DNA of 64,000 nt from the NCBI RefSeq assembly GCF_027947535.2, contig NZ_JAAGKO020000001.1:337790-401789 (forward strand), in the 5' to 3' direction. Position numbers and translations under genes: made by a program. Numbering within the stretch: position 1 is the stretch's first letter; every line of letters begins with the position of its first letter. The notes below the pieces were generated by a model that was given only the letters and a program-made list of their open reading frames with translations, did no database searches and was not told the origin of the DNA. Positions 34,882 through 44,283 of this stretch are shown piece after piece. The DNA is from Streptantibioticus silvisoli (GTDB taxonomy: Bacteria > Actinomycetota > Actinomycetes > Streptomycetales > Streptomycetaceae).

Positions 34882-34910
34882 TTGACGCCCGAGTCTGTGA
34901 ACGCTAACAA
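34882..34910 (+). promoter_or_regulatory. Promoter and overlapping operator of the lacI-type regulator gene
   Basis: TTGACG at 34882-34887 and TAACAA at 34905-34910 (17-base spacer) form a plausible promoter. The operator half-site pair TGTGAACGCTAACAA at 34896-34910 overlaps the -10 box. This arrangement implies autorepression, with the same sequence family as at 37738, 41263 and 41531. Confidence 0.75.
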
Positions 34911-34935
34911 TAATCGCATCACAGATCGGAGAACC

Positions 34936-35994
34936 ATGTCACAGGCTGCCGAGAACGCCACCCCGCACCGGGCGCCCACCATGGCGGACGTGGCCCAGGT
35001 GGCGGGCGTGTCGCATCAGACGGTGTCACGCGTGCTGAGCAGCCATCCGAACGTGCGGGACACCACCCGGGCCGAGGTGCTGCGGGCCATCGAGCAGCTG
35101 GGATACCGGCGCAACAGCTCGGCCCGGGCGCTGGTGACCCGCCGCACGCTCACGCTCGGGGTGGTGGCGTGCAACCCGACGCTCTTCGGCCCGGCGAGCA
35201 CGCTGTTCGGCCTGGAGGAGGCGGCGCGCGACGAGGGGTACATGGTGTCGGCCGTCACGCTGCGCCAGTACACCGCCAGTGCGCTGGAGGACGCCATCGA
35301 CCACCTCAGCAACGGGGGGGTGGAGGGCATCGTGGTCATCGTGCCGAAGCGGGAGGCGGTCGCCGCGCTGGCCGGGCTCAGGCTGCCGTTCCCCGTGGTG
35401 ACGGTGGAGGGCGGGCACGACCTGCCGATCCCGGGCGTGTCGGTGGACCAGGACCTGGGGGCGCGCATGGTCACCGAGCACCTGCTGGCCGGCGGGCATC
35501 CCACGGTGTGGCACGTCGCGGGGCCGCAGGACTGGCTGGAGGCCGAGGCCCGGATCAAGGGGTGGCGCGCGACGCTGGAGGAGGCCGGCGCCGAGGTGCC
35601 GCCGCCGCTGGTGGGGGACTGGACCGCGCTGTCGGGCTACCGGGCGGGCCAGGAGCTGGCCGGCCGGGTCGCGGTGGGCTCCGCACGGCGTCGTTCCGCA
35701 CCGGTCTCCGCGGTCTTCGTGGCCAACGACCAGATGGCCCTGGGCGTGCTGCGCGCCTTCCGCGAGGCCGGCCTGTCGGTGCCGGGTCAGGTCGCCATCG
35801 CCGGCTTCGACGACATTCCGGCCGCGGAGTACTTCGCCCCGCCCCTGACCACCGTCCGGCAGGACTTCGCCGCGGTCGGCAAGGCCAGCATCCGCCTGCT
35901 GCTGGACCGGGTGGAGTCCGGCGCCACCCGGCCCGACGAGCGCGTCGTCATCGATCCGCAGCTGATCATCCGCAACAGCAGCACACCGTCCTGA
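34936..35994 (+). CDS. LacI-family repressor of arabinose genes
   Basis: 352 residues. The helix-turn-helix occupies residues 15-37 ([23 protein letters not shown]) with the hinge region following. The periplasmic-binding-like domain shows [61 protein letters not shown] and [31 protein letters not shown] lies eight bases before ATG 34936. Located between the GH54 gene and araB, with five related operators in the surrounding 7 kb, it should act as the arabinose- or arabino-oligosaccharide-responsive repressor. It is LacI-type, unlike AraC of enterobacteria or GntR-type AraR of Bacillus. Confidence 0.92.
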   Translation: MSQAAENATPHRAPTMADVAQVAGVSHQTVSRVLSSHPNVRDTTRAEVLRAIEQLGYRRNSSARALVTRRTLTLGVVACNPTLFGPASTLFGLEEAARDEGYMVSAVTLRQYTASALEDAIDHLSNGGVEGIVVIVPKREAVAALAGLRLPFPVVTVEGGHDLPIPGVSVDQDLGARMVTEHLLAGGHPTVWHVAGPQDWLEAEARIKGWRATLEEAGAEVPPPLVGDWTALSGYRAGQELAGRVAVGSARRRSAPVSAVFVANDQMALGVLRAFREAGLSVPGQVAIAGFDDIPAAEYFAPPLTTVRQDFAAVGKASIRLLLDRVESGATRPDERVVIDPQLIIRNSSTPS

Positions 35995-36066
35995 GCACGG
36001 CGTACCCGCATCGGGGTTCCGGCGGCCCGCACGGGTGCCGGAACCCACCGCACCCATGGAGACACG

Positions 36067-37737
36067 ATGAGCACCGATCCACCCGCCGTCACCCTCGGTG
36101 TCGACTTCGGGACCCTGTCCGGCCGGGCCCTCGTCGTGGCCGTCGACGACGGCAGGGAACTGGGCAGCGCGGTCCACGACTACACCCACGCCGTGCTGGA
36201 CCGGGCCCTGCCCGACGGGCAACGGCTGCCGCCCGGCTGGGCGTTGCAGCTGCCCCAGGACTGGCGCGACGTCCTGCGCCTCGCGGTGCCGCGGGCGCTG
36301 CGGGACGCGGGTGTCCGGCCGGAGCAGGTCATCGGCGTCGCCACCGACTTCACCGCCTGCACGGTGCTGCCCACGACGCGGGGCGGCACCCCGCTGTGCG
36401 AGCTGCCCGGGTTCGCCGACCGCCCCCACGCGTACCCCAAACTGTGGCGCCACCACGCGGCGCAGCCGGAGGCGGACCTGATCGTGCGGCGGGCCGAGGA
36501 GTCCGGGCAGCCGTGGCTGGCCCGTTACGGCGGGCGGATCTCCAGCGAGTGGCAGTTCGCCAAGGCCCTCCAGGTGCTGCGCGAGGACCCGGCCGTCTAC
36601 CACGCGGCGGACCGCTGGATCGAGGCCGCCGACTGGATCGTCTGGCAGCTGACCGGGGCGGAGAACCGGAACCTGTGCACTGCCGGGTACAAGGGCATCC
36701 GCCAGGACGGCACCTACCCCGACCGTGCCTTCCTCGCCTCCCTCGACCCGGACTTCGCCGGGTTCACCGCCAAGCTCGACCATCCGCTGTCGCCGCTGGG
36801 TGCCCCCGCCGGCCGGCTCGGCGCGGCGGCCGCCGCGCTGACCGGACTGTGCGAGGGCACGGTCGTCGCGGTGGGCAACGTGGACGCCCACGTCACCAGC
36901 GCCGCGGCCCGGGCGCTGGACCCCGGCCACCTGCTGGCGATCATGGGCACCTCCACCTGCCACATCATGAACTCCGACGTCCTGGCGGAGGTGCCGGGGA
37001 TGTGCGGCGTCGTGCGCGACGGCGTGGTGCCCGGGCTGTGGGGGTACGAGGCCGGCCAGAGCGGGGTGGGCGACATCCTCGCGTGGGCGGTACGGACCAC
37101 GACCCCGCCCGCGTACGCCGCCGAGGCCGCAGAGCGCGGCCTGTCCCCGCACGAACTGCTGGCCGACAAGGCCGCCGCCCAGGAGGTCGGCGCGCACGGC
37201 CTGCTGGCCCTGGACTGGCACAGCGGCAACCGCTCGGTACTCGTCGACCACCACCTGTCCGGGCTGATCGTCGGCCTGACCCTCGACACCCGCCCCGAGG
37301 ACGTCTACCGCGCCCTGATCGAGGCCACCGCCTTCGGCACCCGGACCATCATCGAGGCGTTCGACACGGCCGGCGTGCCGGTCACCGAGTTCACCGCGGC
37401 CGGCGGCCTGCTGAGAAACCCCTTCCTGATGCAGGTCTACAGCGACGTCCTCGGCCGCCCGGTCAACATCCTGGCCTCCGAACAGGGGCCGGCGCTCGGG
37501 GCGGCCATCCACGCGGCGGTCGCCGCGGGGGCCCACCGCGACCTGCGCGCCGCCTCGGCCGCGATGGGCCGCCTCGAACGCCACGCGTACACCCCCGACC
37601 CCGCCCGCACGGCCGCCTACGACCGGTTGTACGCCGAATACCGCGCCCTGCACGACCACTTCGGCCGCGGCGGCACCGCCGTCATGCACCGCCTCCGCGC
37701 GCTCCGCGACCGTCCGCCGTATCGCGGCACGGTGTGA
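36067..37737 (+). CDS. araB: Ribulokinase
   Basis: 556 residues, the usual ribulokinase length. The FGGY-kinase N-domain starts [19 protein letters not shown], with YTHAVLD and [21 protein letters not shown] that are diagnostic for ribulokinases. The C-domain has [36 protein letters not shown] and [25 protein letters not shown]. It phosphorylates L-ribulose to L-ribulose 5-phosphate with ATP. It lies 72 bases after the LacI gene on the same strand and 54 bases before araD; an operator sits between araB and araD. Confidence 0.95.
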   Translation: MSTDPPAVTLGVDFGTLSGRALVVAVDDGRELGSAVHDYTHAVLDRALPDGQRLPPGWALQLPQDWRDVLRLAVPRALRDAGVRPEQVIGVATDFTACTVLPTTRGGTPLCELPGFADRPHAYPKLWRHHAAQPEADLIVRRAEESGQPWLARYGGRISSEWQFAKALQVLREDPAVYHAADRWIEAADWIVWQLTGAENRNLCTAGYKGIRQDGTYPDRAFLASLDPDFAGFTAKLDHPLSPLGAPAGRLGAAAAALTGLCEGTVVAVGNVDAHVTSAAARALDPGHLLAIMGTSTCHIMNSDVLAEVPGMCGVVRDGVVPGLWGYEAGQSGVGDILAWAVRTTTPPAYAAEAAERGLSPHELLADKAAAQEVGAHGLLALDWHSGNRSVLVDHHLSGLIVGLTLDTRPEDVYRALIEATAFGTRTIIEAFDTAGVPVTEFTAAGGLLRNPFLMQVYSDVLGRPVNILASEQGPALGAAIHAAVAAGAHRDLRAASAAMGRLERHAYTPDPARTAAYDRLYAEYRALHDHFGRGGTAVMHRLRALRDRPPYRGTV

Positions 37738-37751
37738 TGTTAGCGCTAACA
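37738..37751 (+). promoter_or_regulatory. Perfect LacI-type operator between araB and araD
   Basis: TGTTAGCGCTAACA, a perfect 14-bp palindrome, starts one base after the araB stop and lies about 40 bases before araD. It is the best match in the window to the operator consensus. It suggests that araD-araA can also be transcribed from an internal, repressed promoter. Confidence 0.88.
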
Positions 37752-37791
37752 ACTCCCACTGACCCCCACTCCGAGACCGAGGTCCGCCCCT

Positions 37792-38502
37792 ATGAGTACG
37801 CATCCGACGGCGGCCGCCGACGCGGTGACCGCGCTGCGCCGGCAGGTCAGCGACCTGCACCGGGAACTGGTCAGGTACCGGCTGGTCGTGTGGACGGCCG
37901 GCAACGTCTCCGGGCGGGTGCCCGGCCACGACCTGTTCGTGATCAAACCCAGCGGTGTGGACTACGACCGGCTGTCACCCGAAAGCATGATCGTCTGCGA
38001 CCTGGACGGCGAGGTCGTCGAGGGCGGCCTGTCACCCTCCTCCGACACCGCCGCCCACGCCTACGTCTACCGGCACATGCCCCAGGTGGGTGGAGTGGTC
38101 CACACCCACTCCACCTACGCCTGCGCCTGGGCGGCCCGCGGCGAACCCGTCCCGTGCGTGCTGACCGCGATGGCCGACGAGTTCGGCGCGCAGATCCCGG
38201 TCGGCCCGTTCGCCCTGATCGGCGACGACTCCATCGGCAAGGGCATCGTCGAGACCCTCGACGGCCACCGCTCGCCGGCCGTGCTCATGCAGAACCACGG
38301 CGTCTTCACCATCGGCGCCGACCCACGCGCCGCGGTGAAGGCCGCGGTGATGTGCGAGGACGCCGCCCGCAGCGTCCACATCTCCCGCCAGCTCGGCGAG
38401 CCGCTGCCCATCGAACCGTCCGCCGTCGACCGGCTCCACGACCGCTACCAGAACGTCTACGGGCAGCACGCACCCGTCACCCCCGGAGGAGCCACCGCAT
38501 GA
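37792..38502 (+). CDS. araD: L-ribulose-5-phosphate 4-epimerase
   Basis: 236 residues. Class II aldolase/epimerase fold: [23 protein letters not shown] at the phosphate site, [16 protein letters not shown] with two zinc-binding His, and [15 protein letters not shown] with the third. The C-terminal VYGQHAP also fits AraD. It converts L-ribulose 5-phosphate to D-xylulose 5-phosphate. ATG 37792 opens at normal family length. The stop overlaps the start of araA by four bases (ATGA), so translation is coupled. Confidence 0.93.
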   Translation: MSTHPTAAADAVTALRRQVSDLHRELVRYRLVVWTAGNVSGRVPGHDLFVIKPSGVDYDRLSPESMIVCDLDGEVVEGGLSPSSDTAAHAYVYRHMPQVGGVVHTHSTYACAWAARGEPVPCVLTAMADEFGAQIPVGPFALIGDDSIGKGIVETLDGHRSPAVLMQNHGVFTIGADPRAAVKAAVMCEDAARSVHISRQLGEPLPIEPSAVDRLHDRYQNVYGQHAPVTPGGATA

Positions 38503-39992
38503 GCACCGCCCCGCACGAAGTCTGGTTCCTCACCGGCAGCCAGGGCCTGTACGGCGAGGACACCCTGCGCCAGGTCGCCGAGCAGTCCCGCCGGATCGCT
38601 GAGCGGCTGCCGGGCACGCCCGCCGCCGTGGTCTGGAAGCCGGTCCTCACCGACGCCGCGGCGATCACCGACCGGATCCTGGAAGCCAACTCCACCCCGG
38701 AGTGCGTCGGCCTGATCGTGTGGATGCACACCTTCTCCCCGGCGAAGATGTGGATCACCGGACTCGACCTGCTGCGCAAGCCCCTGCTGCACCTGCACAC
38801 CCAGGCCGACGTCGACCTGCCCTGGGCGACGATCGACATGGACTTCATGAACCTCAACCAGGCCGCCCACGGCGACCGGGAGTTCGGATACATCCAGTCC
38901 AGGATCGGCGTCCCGCGCAAAACCGTCGCCGGACACGTCAGCGACCCGGCAGTGGCGGCGCGCGTCCGGGCGTGGACGCGCGCCGCCCTGGGACTGGCCG
39001 CGATGCGCACCCTGCGGGTGGCCCGGTTCGGCGACAACATGCGCGACGTCGCGGTCACCGAGGGCGACAAGGTGGAGGCGCAACTGCGCTTCGGCGTCTC
39101 CGTCAACACCTACGGCGTCAACGACCTGGTCGCGGCCGTGGACGCCGTCGAGGACGCGGCCGTCGGCGAACTGACCGCGGAATACGCCGACTCCTACCGG
39201 ATGGCCGCCGACCTCACCGCCGGCGGACAACGGCACGACTGCCTGCGCTACGCCGCCCGCGTCGAACTGGGCCTGCGCACCTTCCTGACCGCGGGCGGCT
39301 TCGGGGCGTTCACCACCAACTTCGAGGATCTCGGCGGCCTGCGCCAACTGCCGGGGCTGGCCGTGCAGCGCCTGATGGCCGACGGCTACGGCTTCGGCGG
39401 GGAGGGCGACTGGAAGACCGCCCTGCTCCTGCACACCCTCAAGGCGGCCGGGGCCGGCCTGCCGGGCGGAACGTCGTTCATGGAGGACTACACCTACCAC
39501 CTGGAGACCGGCAACGAACTCATCCTGGGCGCCCACATGCTGGAGGTCTGCCCGACCATCGCCGCCCACCGCCCGTCCTGCGAGATCCATCCACTGGGCA
39601 TCGGCGGCCGCGGGGACCCGGTCCGCCTGGTCTTCGACGCCCGGCCCGGCCCGGCGATCGTCGTCGGGCTGGCCGACATGGGCGACCGCTTCCGGCTCGT
39701 CGCCAACGAGATCGAGGTCGTCGCGCCGCTCCAGCCGCTGCCCAGGCTCCCGGTGGCCCGCGCCGTGTGGAGACCGGCACCCGACCTGCGCACCTCCACC
39801 GAGGCGTGGCTGACGGCCGGCGGCCCCCACCACACCGTGCTCTCCAGCGCCGTCGGCCTGGAAGAGCTCACCGACCTCGCCGACATGCTCGGCACGGAAC
39901 TGCTCGTGATCGACGAGCGGACCACCCTGCGGCAGTTCACCCGGGAGATCCGCTGGAACCAGGCGTACTACCGGCTGGCCGGCGGACTGTAG
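38499..39992 (+). CDS. araA: L-arabinose isomerase
   Basis: 497 residues. [23 protein letters not shown] is the family's N-terminal signature; [41 protein letters not shown] and [21 protein letters not shown] follow. Catalytic Glu candidates are in [11 protein letters not shown] and [11 protein letters not shown], and metal His in [20 protein letters not shown]. It isomerises L-arabinose to L-ribulose, the first intracellular step. RBS AGGAG lies in the end of araD. Coupled to araD by an ATGA overlap. Confidence 0.96.
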   Translation: MSTAPHEVWFLTGSQGLYGEDTLRQVAEQSRRIAERLPGTPAAVVWKPVLTDAAAITDRILEANSTPECVGLIVWMHTFSPAKMWITGLDLLRKPLLHLHTQADVDLPWATIDMDFMNLNQAAHGDREFGYIQSRIGVPRKTVAGHVSDPAVAARVRAWTRAALGLAAMRTLRVARFGDNMRDVAVTEGDKVEAQLRFGVSVNTYGVNDLVAAVDAVEDAAVGELTAEYADSYRMAADLTAGGQRHDCLRYAARVELGLRTFLTAGGFGAFTTNFEDLGGLRQLPGLAVQRLMADGYGFGGEGDWKTALLLHTLKAAGAGLPGGTSFMEDYTYHLETGNELILGAHMLEVCPTIAAHRPSCEIHPLGIGGRGDPVRLVFDARPGPAIVVGLADMGDRFRLVANEIEVVAPLQPLPRLPVARAVWRPAPDLRTSTEAWLTAGGPHHTVLSSAVGLEELTDLADMLGTELLVIDERTTLRQFTREIRWNQAYYRLAGGL

Positions 39993-40086
39993 GCTCTCAC
40001 GCCGCCCCAGCCGCAAGGGGACAGCGGCGTCCTCGCGGCCGGCTGCGGCCTGCCCGAACGCCCCCTCGTCGGCTCACGGAGACTCC

Positions 40087-41163
40087 ATGCCCGCCGCCAC
40101 CACCTCCTGTTCCGTCTTCGGCACCTTGCCGGACGGCCGAACCGTCCACCGCTGGAGCCTCATCGATCCCATCGGAACCCGGGCCGAGATCCTGACCCTG
40201 GGTGCCGCCCTGCACGCCTTCCACGTCCCCGACCGCCACGGGGAGCCGGCCGACGTCGTCCTGAGTCCCGGGTCGCTGGCCGACCGGCTCGCCGGCGCGC
40301 GTTACTTCGGCGCCACCGTCGGCCGCTACGCCAACCGCATAGCCCGCGGCCGGCTGCCGACCCCGGCCGGCCACCGGCAGCTGAGCACCAACGAGAGGGG
40401 CAACACCCTGCACGGCGGCACCGAGGGCTTCGACGCCCGCGTCTGGCAGGCCCGACCGGTCGGCACGGCGGAACGCGCCGGGGTGGAACTCACCCTGACG
40501 AGCCCCGCGGACGACCAGGGCTTCCCGGGCACCTTGCAGGTCGCGGTCCGCTACACCGTGCACGACGGCGCCCTGAGCATCGGCTACCGCGCCACCTGCG
40601 ACGTGCGAACCCCGGTCAGCCTCACCAACCACACCTACTGGAACCTCGCGGGCGGCACGCACGACACCGTGCACGAGCACGAGCTGTACCTGGCCGCCGA
40701 CCACTACCTGCCGGTGGACGCGGAACTCATCCCGCTGCCCGGACCACCGCGGCCGGTCGCCGGAACCCCGTTCGACCTCACCGCCCCCCGCCGGCTCGCC
40801 GACGTCCTCGACGACGTCGACGACGGTCAACTGCGCACCGCCGGGGGCGGATACGACCACAACTGGGCCCTGCGCCCCCGCGGCGGCGAACCGGAGCCGG
40901 CGGCGGTCCTGCGCCATCCGGGGACCGGCCGCGTCCTGGAGTGCCTGACCACCGAGCCCGGGATCCAGGTCTACACCGCCAACGGCTTCGACGGCGCGGT
41001 GACCGGTGCCGGCGGGCGCCCGCTGCCCCGGTACGCCGGTGTCGCCCTGGAGACCCAGCACTTCCCGGACTCGCCCCGGCGCCCCGACTACCCCACCACG
41101 TGGCTGGAGCCGGGCCGCGTCCACCGTTCGACGACCATCTACCGCCCCGGCGTCATGACGTAG
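40087..41163 (+). CDS. Aldose 1-epimerase (mutarotase)
   Basis: 358 residues. NTLHGGTEGFDARVWQ and VSLTNHTYWNLAGG (His) together with GVALETQHFPDSPRRPDYPTTWLEPG (Glu) give the galactose mutarotase active site. It interconverts sugar anomers, here probably those of L-arabinose. GGAG precedes ATG 40087. It is the last gene before a strong terminator at 41195-41238 and is read in the same direction 94 bases after araA, so it ends the araB/araD/araA unit. Confidence 0.92.
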   Translation: MPAATTSCSVFGTLPDGRTVHRWSLIDPIGTRAEILTLGAALHAFHVPDRHGEPADVVLSPGSLADRLAGARYFGATVGRYANRIARGRLPTPAGHRQLSTNERGNTLHGGTEGFDARVWQARPVGTAERAGVELTLTSPADDQGFPGTLQVAVRYTVHDGALSIGYRATCDVRTPVSLTNHTYWNLAGGTHDTVHEHELYLAADHYLPVDAELIPLPGPPRPVAGTPFDLTAPRRLADVLDDVDDGQLRTAGGGYDHNWALRPRGGEPEPAAVLRHPGTGRVLECLTTEPGIQVYTANGFDGAVTGAGGRPLPRYAGVALETQHFPDSPRRPDYPTTWLEPGRVHRSTTIYRPGVMT

Positions 41164-41194
41164 CCCCGCACGCGGACCCGTGGCGCCGGGGTCG

Positions 41195-41238
41195 AAGCGG
41201 CCCAGGCGCGGCGGGGCCCCGGCGGCCGCTTTTCTTTT
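41195..41238 (+). terminator. Rho-independent terminator after the mutarotase gene
   Basis: Stem AAGCGGCC / GGCCGCTT, with a further internal GC-rich hairpin in the loop, followed by TTTCTTTTG. This is the clearest T-tract terminator in the window. It separates the araBDA-mutarotase transcript from the ABC importer operon. Confidence 0.82.
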
Positions 41239-41248
41239 GCCCGACACC

Positions 41249-41276
41249 TTGACGTCACCGTCGTGAACGCTAACAA
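41249..41276 (+). promoter_or_regulatory. Promoter with overlapping operator upstream of the ABC importer operon (distal)
   Basis: TTGACG at 41249-41254 and TAACAA at 41271-41276 (16-base spacer), with GTGAACGCTAAC at 41263-41274 overlapping the -10. The layout is the same as that of the regulator's own promoter at 34882-34910. No gene begins before 41585, so it would yield a leader of about 300 bases. Confidence 0.72.
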
Positions 41277-41490
41277 TCTCTGGCATGCGGCGGAGCATCC
41301 AGGCGGAGACGAGGCCGCTCTCGTTACGCCGGGGGCTCCGGCGGTGCCCGTGGGCGACCCGGTCCCGACGCGCCACCCGCGGGTCCGGCGCCTGAGGCGT
41401 TCGGCGCCCCTCCCGCCGGGCAGGCGCGATGATCCGCAGTCACCACGCCGGCCCTGCGGGGATCGCGCGGAGTGAGTGCCCGGGCGAATG

Positions 41491-41507
41491 TTCTTGTCGG
41501 ACAAGAA
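41491..41507 (+). promoter_or_regulatory. Inverted repeat TTCTTGTCGGACAAGAA
   Basis: Perfect 8-bp arms around one base, 24 bases before the proximal arabinose operator. It differs from the GCTAAC operators and is likely to bind another regulator, for example of GntR type, which often uses TTGTC-type half-sites. That assignment is inference. Confidence 0.6.
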
Positions 41508-41530
41508 GCAACCCTGCGCCATGCAGCAAA

Positions 41531-41546
41531 TTGTGAGCGCTAACAA
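41531..41546 (+). promoter_or_regulatory. LacI-type operator close to the ABC importer operon
   Basis: TTGTGAGCGCTAACAA, a palindrome with one mismatch, ends 38 bases before the binding-protein start. Together with the copy at 41263-41274 it gives two operators 268 bases apart, which would allow repression by looping. Confidence 0.82.
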
Positions 41547-41584
41547 TCTGGCCCGTGCGGCCCTACCTGAACAGGATGTCGATC

Positions 41585-42730
41585 ATGCGCGATGTGCGAT
41601 CCGCTCACCGGAGAATCGGACGCTGGGGTGCCGCCGCGGTGGCGCTGGCGGTGCTCGCCTCCGCCAGCGCCTGCAGCCGCAGCGGGGCGGGTGACGCCTC
41701 GCCGGTGAGCGCCGGCGCCTCCACCGGAACGACGGCGATCAAGGGCGACATCGCGTTCAACGACGCGAACCTCGCCAAGCTGGACGCCGCCCTGAAGGCC
41801 GCACTGGCGGGCAGGAAGCTGTCCGCGCTCGACGAGGCGATGGTGGTCAACGTCGCCGTCGACTACTGGAACGCGGGCCGGGCCGGCTTCACCAAGGGGC
41901 TGAAGGACCTCGGGATCAAGGGCACCTACCAGGCGCCGGCCAACGGCCGGCTCGACCAGCAGCTGTCGATCATCCAGACGCTGCGCGGCCAGGGCATCAC
42001 CGGCATGAGCGTCTCGGCGATCGACCCGACCGCGATCAGGACGCCGATCGCCTCGGCGAACAGCGCCGGCATCCCCGTCCTCGCCATCGACTCCCCGCTG
42101 CCCGCGCAGGACGGCGCCGACCTCTACCTCGGCACCCCCAACTACCAGGCGGGGCAGAAGGCCGGCGAGGCGATGAAGCAGGCCCTCGGCGGCAAGGGCC
42201 AGGTGGTGATCCTGGTCGGTTCCCTCACCGCCTCCAACGCGGTCGAACGCATCCAGGGCTTCCAGGACGCCCTCAAGGGCAGCGGCGTGAAGGTGGTCCA
42301 GAAGCTCAGCGACGGCATGGACGCCTCCAAGGCGCTGTCGAACGCGCAGACCGCCTTCCAGGCCGACCCGGGCGTCAACGGCATCTACGGCGTCTACTCC
42401 TACGACGGACCGTCGGCCGGACAGGCGGTCCAGGCGGCCGGCAGGACCGGCCGGATCAAGATCATCTCCGACGACAGCGACCCGCAGACGCTGAAGTTCA
42501 TCACCTCCGGCGTCATCCAGGCGACCGTCCTCCAGCAGCCGTACCAGCAGGGCTACACCGGCGCCTACCTGCTGGCCGCCCTCAAGGTGCTCGGCAAAAA
42601 CGCCACCCTCAAGCTCGTCCGCCCCTACCTGGACAGCGACGGCACCACGCTCAGCTCCGGCGTCGGCCTGGTCACCCGGGCCAACCTGCCCGCCTACCAG
42701 GCCAAGCTGAAGGCGCTGGGCATCGGCTGA
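41585..42730 (+). CDS. Sugar ABC transporter substrate-binding lipoprotein
   Basis: 381 residues from ATG 41585, preceded by AGGA eight bases upstream. The N-terminus has the basic RSAHRRIGRWG, a hydrophobic stretch and a lipobox-like ASASAC, so the mature protein is a lipoprotein. The periplasmic-binding fold follows: NVAVDYWNAGRAGFTKGLKDLG, ILVGSLTASNAVERIQGFQDAL and KIISDDSDPQTLKFITSGVIQATV. It is of the ribose/arabinose-binding type. Operators in front and the araBDA neighbourhood point to L-arabinose or arabino-oligosaccharides, but galactofuranose or ribose cannot be excluded. Confidence 0.9.
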   Translation: MRDVRSAHRRIGRWGAAAVALAVLASASACSRSGAGDASPVSAGASTGTTAIKGDIAFNDANLAKLDAALKAALAGRKLSALDEAMVVNVAVDYWNAGRAGFTKGLKDLGIKGTYQAPANGRLDQQLSIIQTLRGQGITGMSVSAIDPTAIRTPIASANSAGIPVLAIDSPLPAQDGADLYLGTPNYQAGQKAGEAMKQALGGKGQVVILVGSLTASNAVERIQGFQDALKGSGVKVVQKLSDGMDASKALSNAQTAFQADPGVNGIYGVYSYDGPSAGQAVQAAGRTGRIKIISDDSDPQTLKFITSGVIQATVLQQPYQQGYTGAYLLAALKVLGKNATLKLVRPYLDSDGTTLSSGVGLVTRANLPAYQAKLKALGIG

Positions 42731-44283
42731 TGGACACCGCCTCCGACACCGCCGTCCTCCTGACGGACGTCACCAAGTCGTACGGGCCGGTGAAGGTGCT
42801 CGACATCCCCCGCCTGGAGCTGGCCCGCGGTCAGATCGTCGCCGTGGTGGGGGAGAACGGGGCCGGCAAGTCCACCTTGATGGGCGTGCTGTCCGGAACC
42901 GTCACGCCGACCACCGGCAGCGTCGAGATCGCCGGCACACCGCTCCAGCCCGGCCGGCCCGACCTCTCGCGCGACCTGGGAGTCGCCCTGGTCGCTCAGG
43001 AGTTCCCGCTGGTGGGGCAGTTGAGCGTGGCGGAGAACCTGCTGCTGGGCCGCCGCCCGCAACGGGCCGGCTCCCGCCCGCTGGGCCGCCTGGTCGTCGA
43101 CCGCGCGGGCATCCGCGCCGAGGCCCGGGCGCTGCTGGCCGAGATCGGCGTCACCGGCGTGGACGTCGACCGCCCGGTCGAGAACTACCCCGTCCCCGTA
43201 CGGCAGATGATCGAGATCGCCAAGGCATGGGGCCACCGTCCCGTGGTGCTCGTCCTCGACGAGCCGACGTCGTCGCTGGGGCCGGTGGAGGCCGGGCGGG
43301 TGCTCGAGCTGGCCCGCGAACACACCCGGGCCGGCGGCGCGGTGCTCTTCATCGGGCACCGCCTGGACGAGGTCCGGGCCATCGCCGACCGGGTGATCGT
43401 CCTGCGCAGCGGTCGGCCGGTCGCCGACCTCACCCCGGCCGAGGCCACCGAGGAGCGGATGATCCGGGAGATGGTCGGCACCGATCTGGCCCGCGCCGAT
43501 CTGGCGCCGACCTCCTCGGCCGAACGCACCACGACCCTGTCGGTCCGCGCCCTGACCGCGGAGGGCCTCGGGCCGGTCGACCTGCGGGTACGGGCCGGCG
43601 AGATCGTCGGGGTGGCCGGGCTGATGGGCTCCGGCCGCAGCCGGCTGCTGCACACCGTGATGGGCGCCCAGCCCCGCACCGGCGGAACGGTGGAGTTCGA
43701 CGGCCGCGACTTCCGGCCGCGCCACCCCGCCGACGCCGTCGAGGCGGGGATCGGGATGGTGCCCGAGGACCGCAAGGCGCAGTCGCTGCTGCCGGCCCAC
43801 TCGGTGCGCTGGAACGTCACGCTCACCACCTTGCGGCGCATCAGCACCCGCGGCGTGCTGCGGCCGCGCACCGACAAGGAGCACGCCCGGCGGATCGTCA
43901 AGGACCTGGGGGTGCGCCTGCACAGCCAGGAACAGCCCATCGGCGACCTGTCGGGCGGCAACCAGCAAAAGGCGGTCTTCGGGCGCTGGCTGGCCGCCGG
44001 TCCCAAACTGCTGCTGCTGGACGAACCGACCCGGGGCGTGGACGTCGGCGCCAAGGCGGAGATCTACGCACTCATCGACGACGCGGCCGAGCAGGGCCTG
44101 GCCGTCCTCGTCGCCTCCTCCGAACTGGAGGAACTGCTCTGGATATGCCACCGCATCGTGGTGATGGCGCACGGGCGGGTGGTCGCCGACCTCCCCCGGG
44201 AGCGGTTCGGCAAGGAAGCGATCATGACCGCGGCGGCCGGGACGCGTCCCGGCGCGTCCACGCAAGGGAAGGCAAGCGCATGA
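42730..44283 (+). CDS. Sugar ABC transporter ATP-binding protein (tandem ATPase)
   Basis: 517 residues with two ABC modules, as in RbsA/AraG/XylG proteins. The first has GENGAGKSTLMGVLSG near residue 38 and a degenerate signature region; the second has GLMGSGRSRLLHTVMG (the usual weak Walker A), LSGGNQQKAVFGRWLA and LLLLDEPTRGVDVG. It energises import of a monosaccharide. The ATG shares a base with the stop of the binding-protein gene, and the stop overlaps the permease start by four bases. Confidence 0.93.
   Translation: MDTASDTAVLLTDVTKSYGPVKVLDIPRLELARGQIVAVVGENGAGKSTLMGVLSGTVTPTTGSVEIAGTPLQPGRPDLSRDLGVALVAQEFPLVGQLSVAENLLLGRRPQRAGSRPLGRLVVDRAGIRAEARALLAEIGVTGVDVDRPVENYPVPVRQMIEIAKAWGHRPVVLVLDEPTSSLGPVEAGRVLELAREHTRAGGAVLFIGHRLDEVRAIADRVIVLRSGRPVADLTPAEATEERMIREMVGTDLARADLAPTSSAERTTTLSVRALTAEGLGPVDLRVRAGEIVGVAGLMGSGRSRLLHTVMGAQPRTGGTVEFDGRDFRPRHPADAVEAGIGMVPEDRKAQSLLPAHSVRWNVTLTTLRRISTRGVLRPRTDKEHARRIVKDLGVRLHSQEQPIGDLSGGNQQKAVFGRWLAAGPKLLLLDEPTRGVDVGAKAEIYALIDDAAEQGLAVLVASSELEELLWICHRIVVMAHGRVVADLPRERFGKEAIMTAAAGTRPGASTQGKASA

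Noticed and set aside
35026..37929. Minus-strand open frame of 967 codons
   Set aside because: Antisense to the LacI and araB genes, which are beyond doubt; no motif.
35169..38498. Plus-strand frame leading into araA without stop
   Set aside because: The in-frame run through lacI, araB and araD is a shadow; araA begins at ATG 38499 in the ATGA overlap.
41263..41475. Plus-strand 70-codon frame after the distal importer operator
   Set aside because: Starts inside the operator/-10 region, has no RBS and no motif; treated as untranslated leader.
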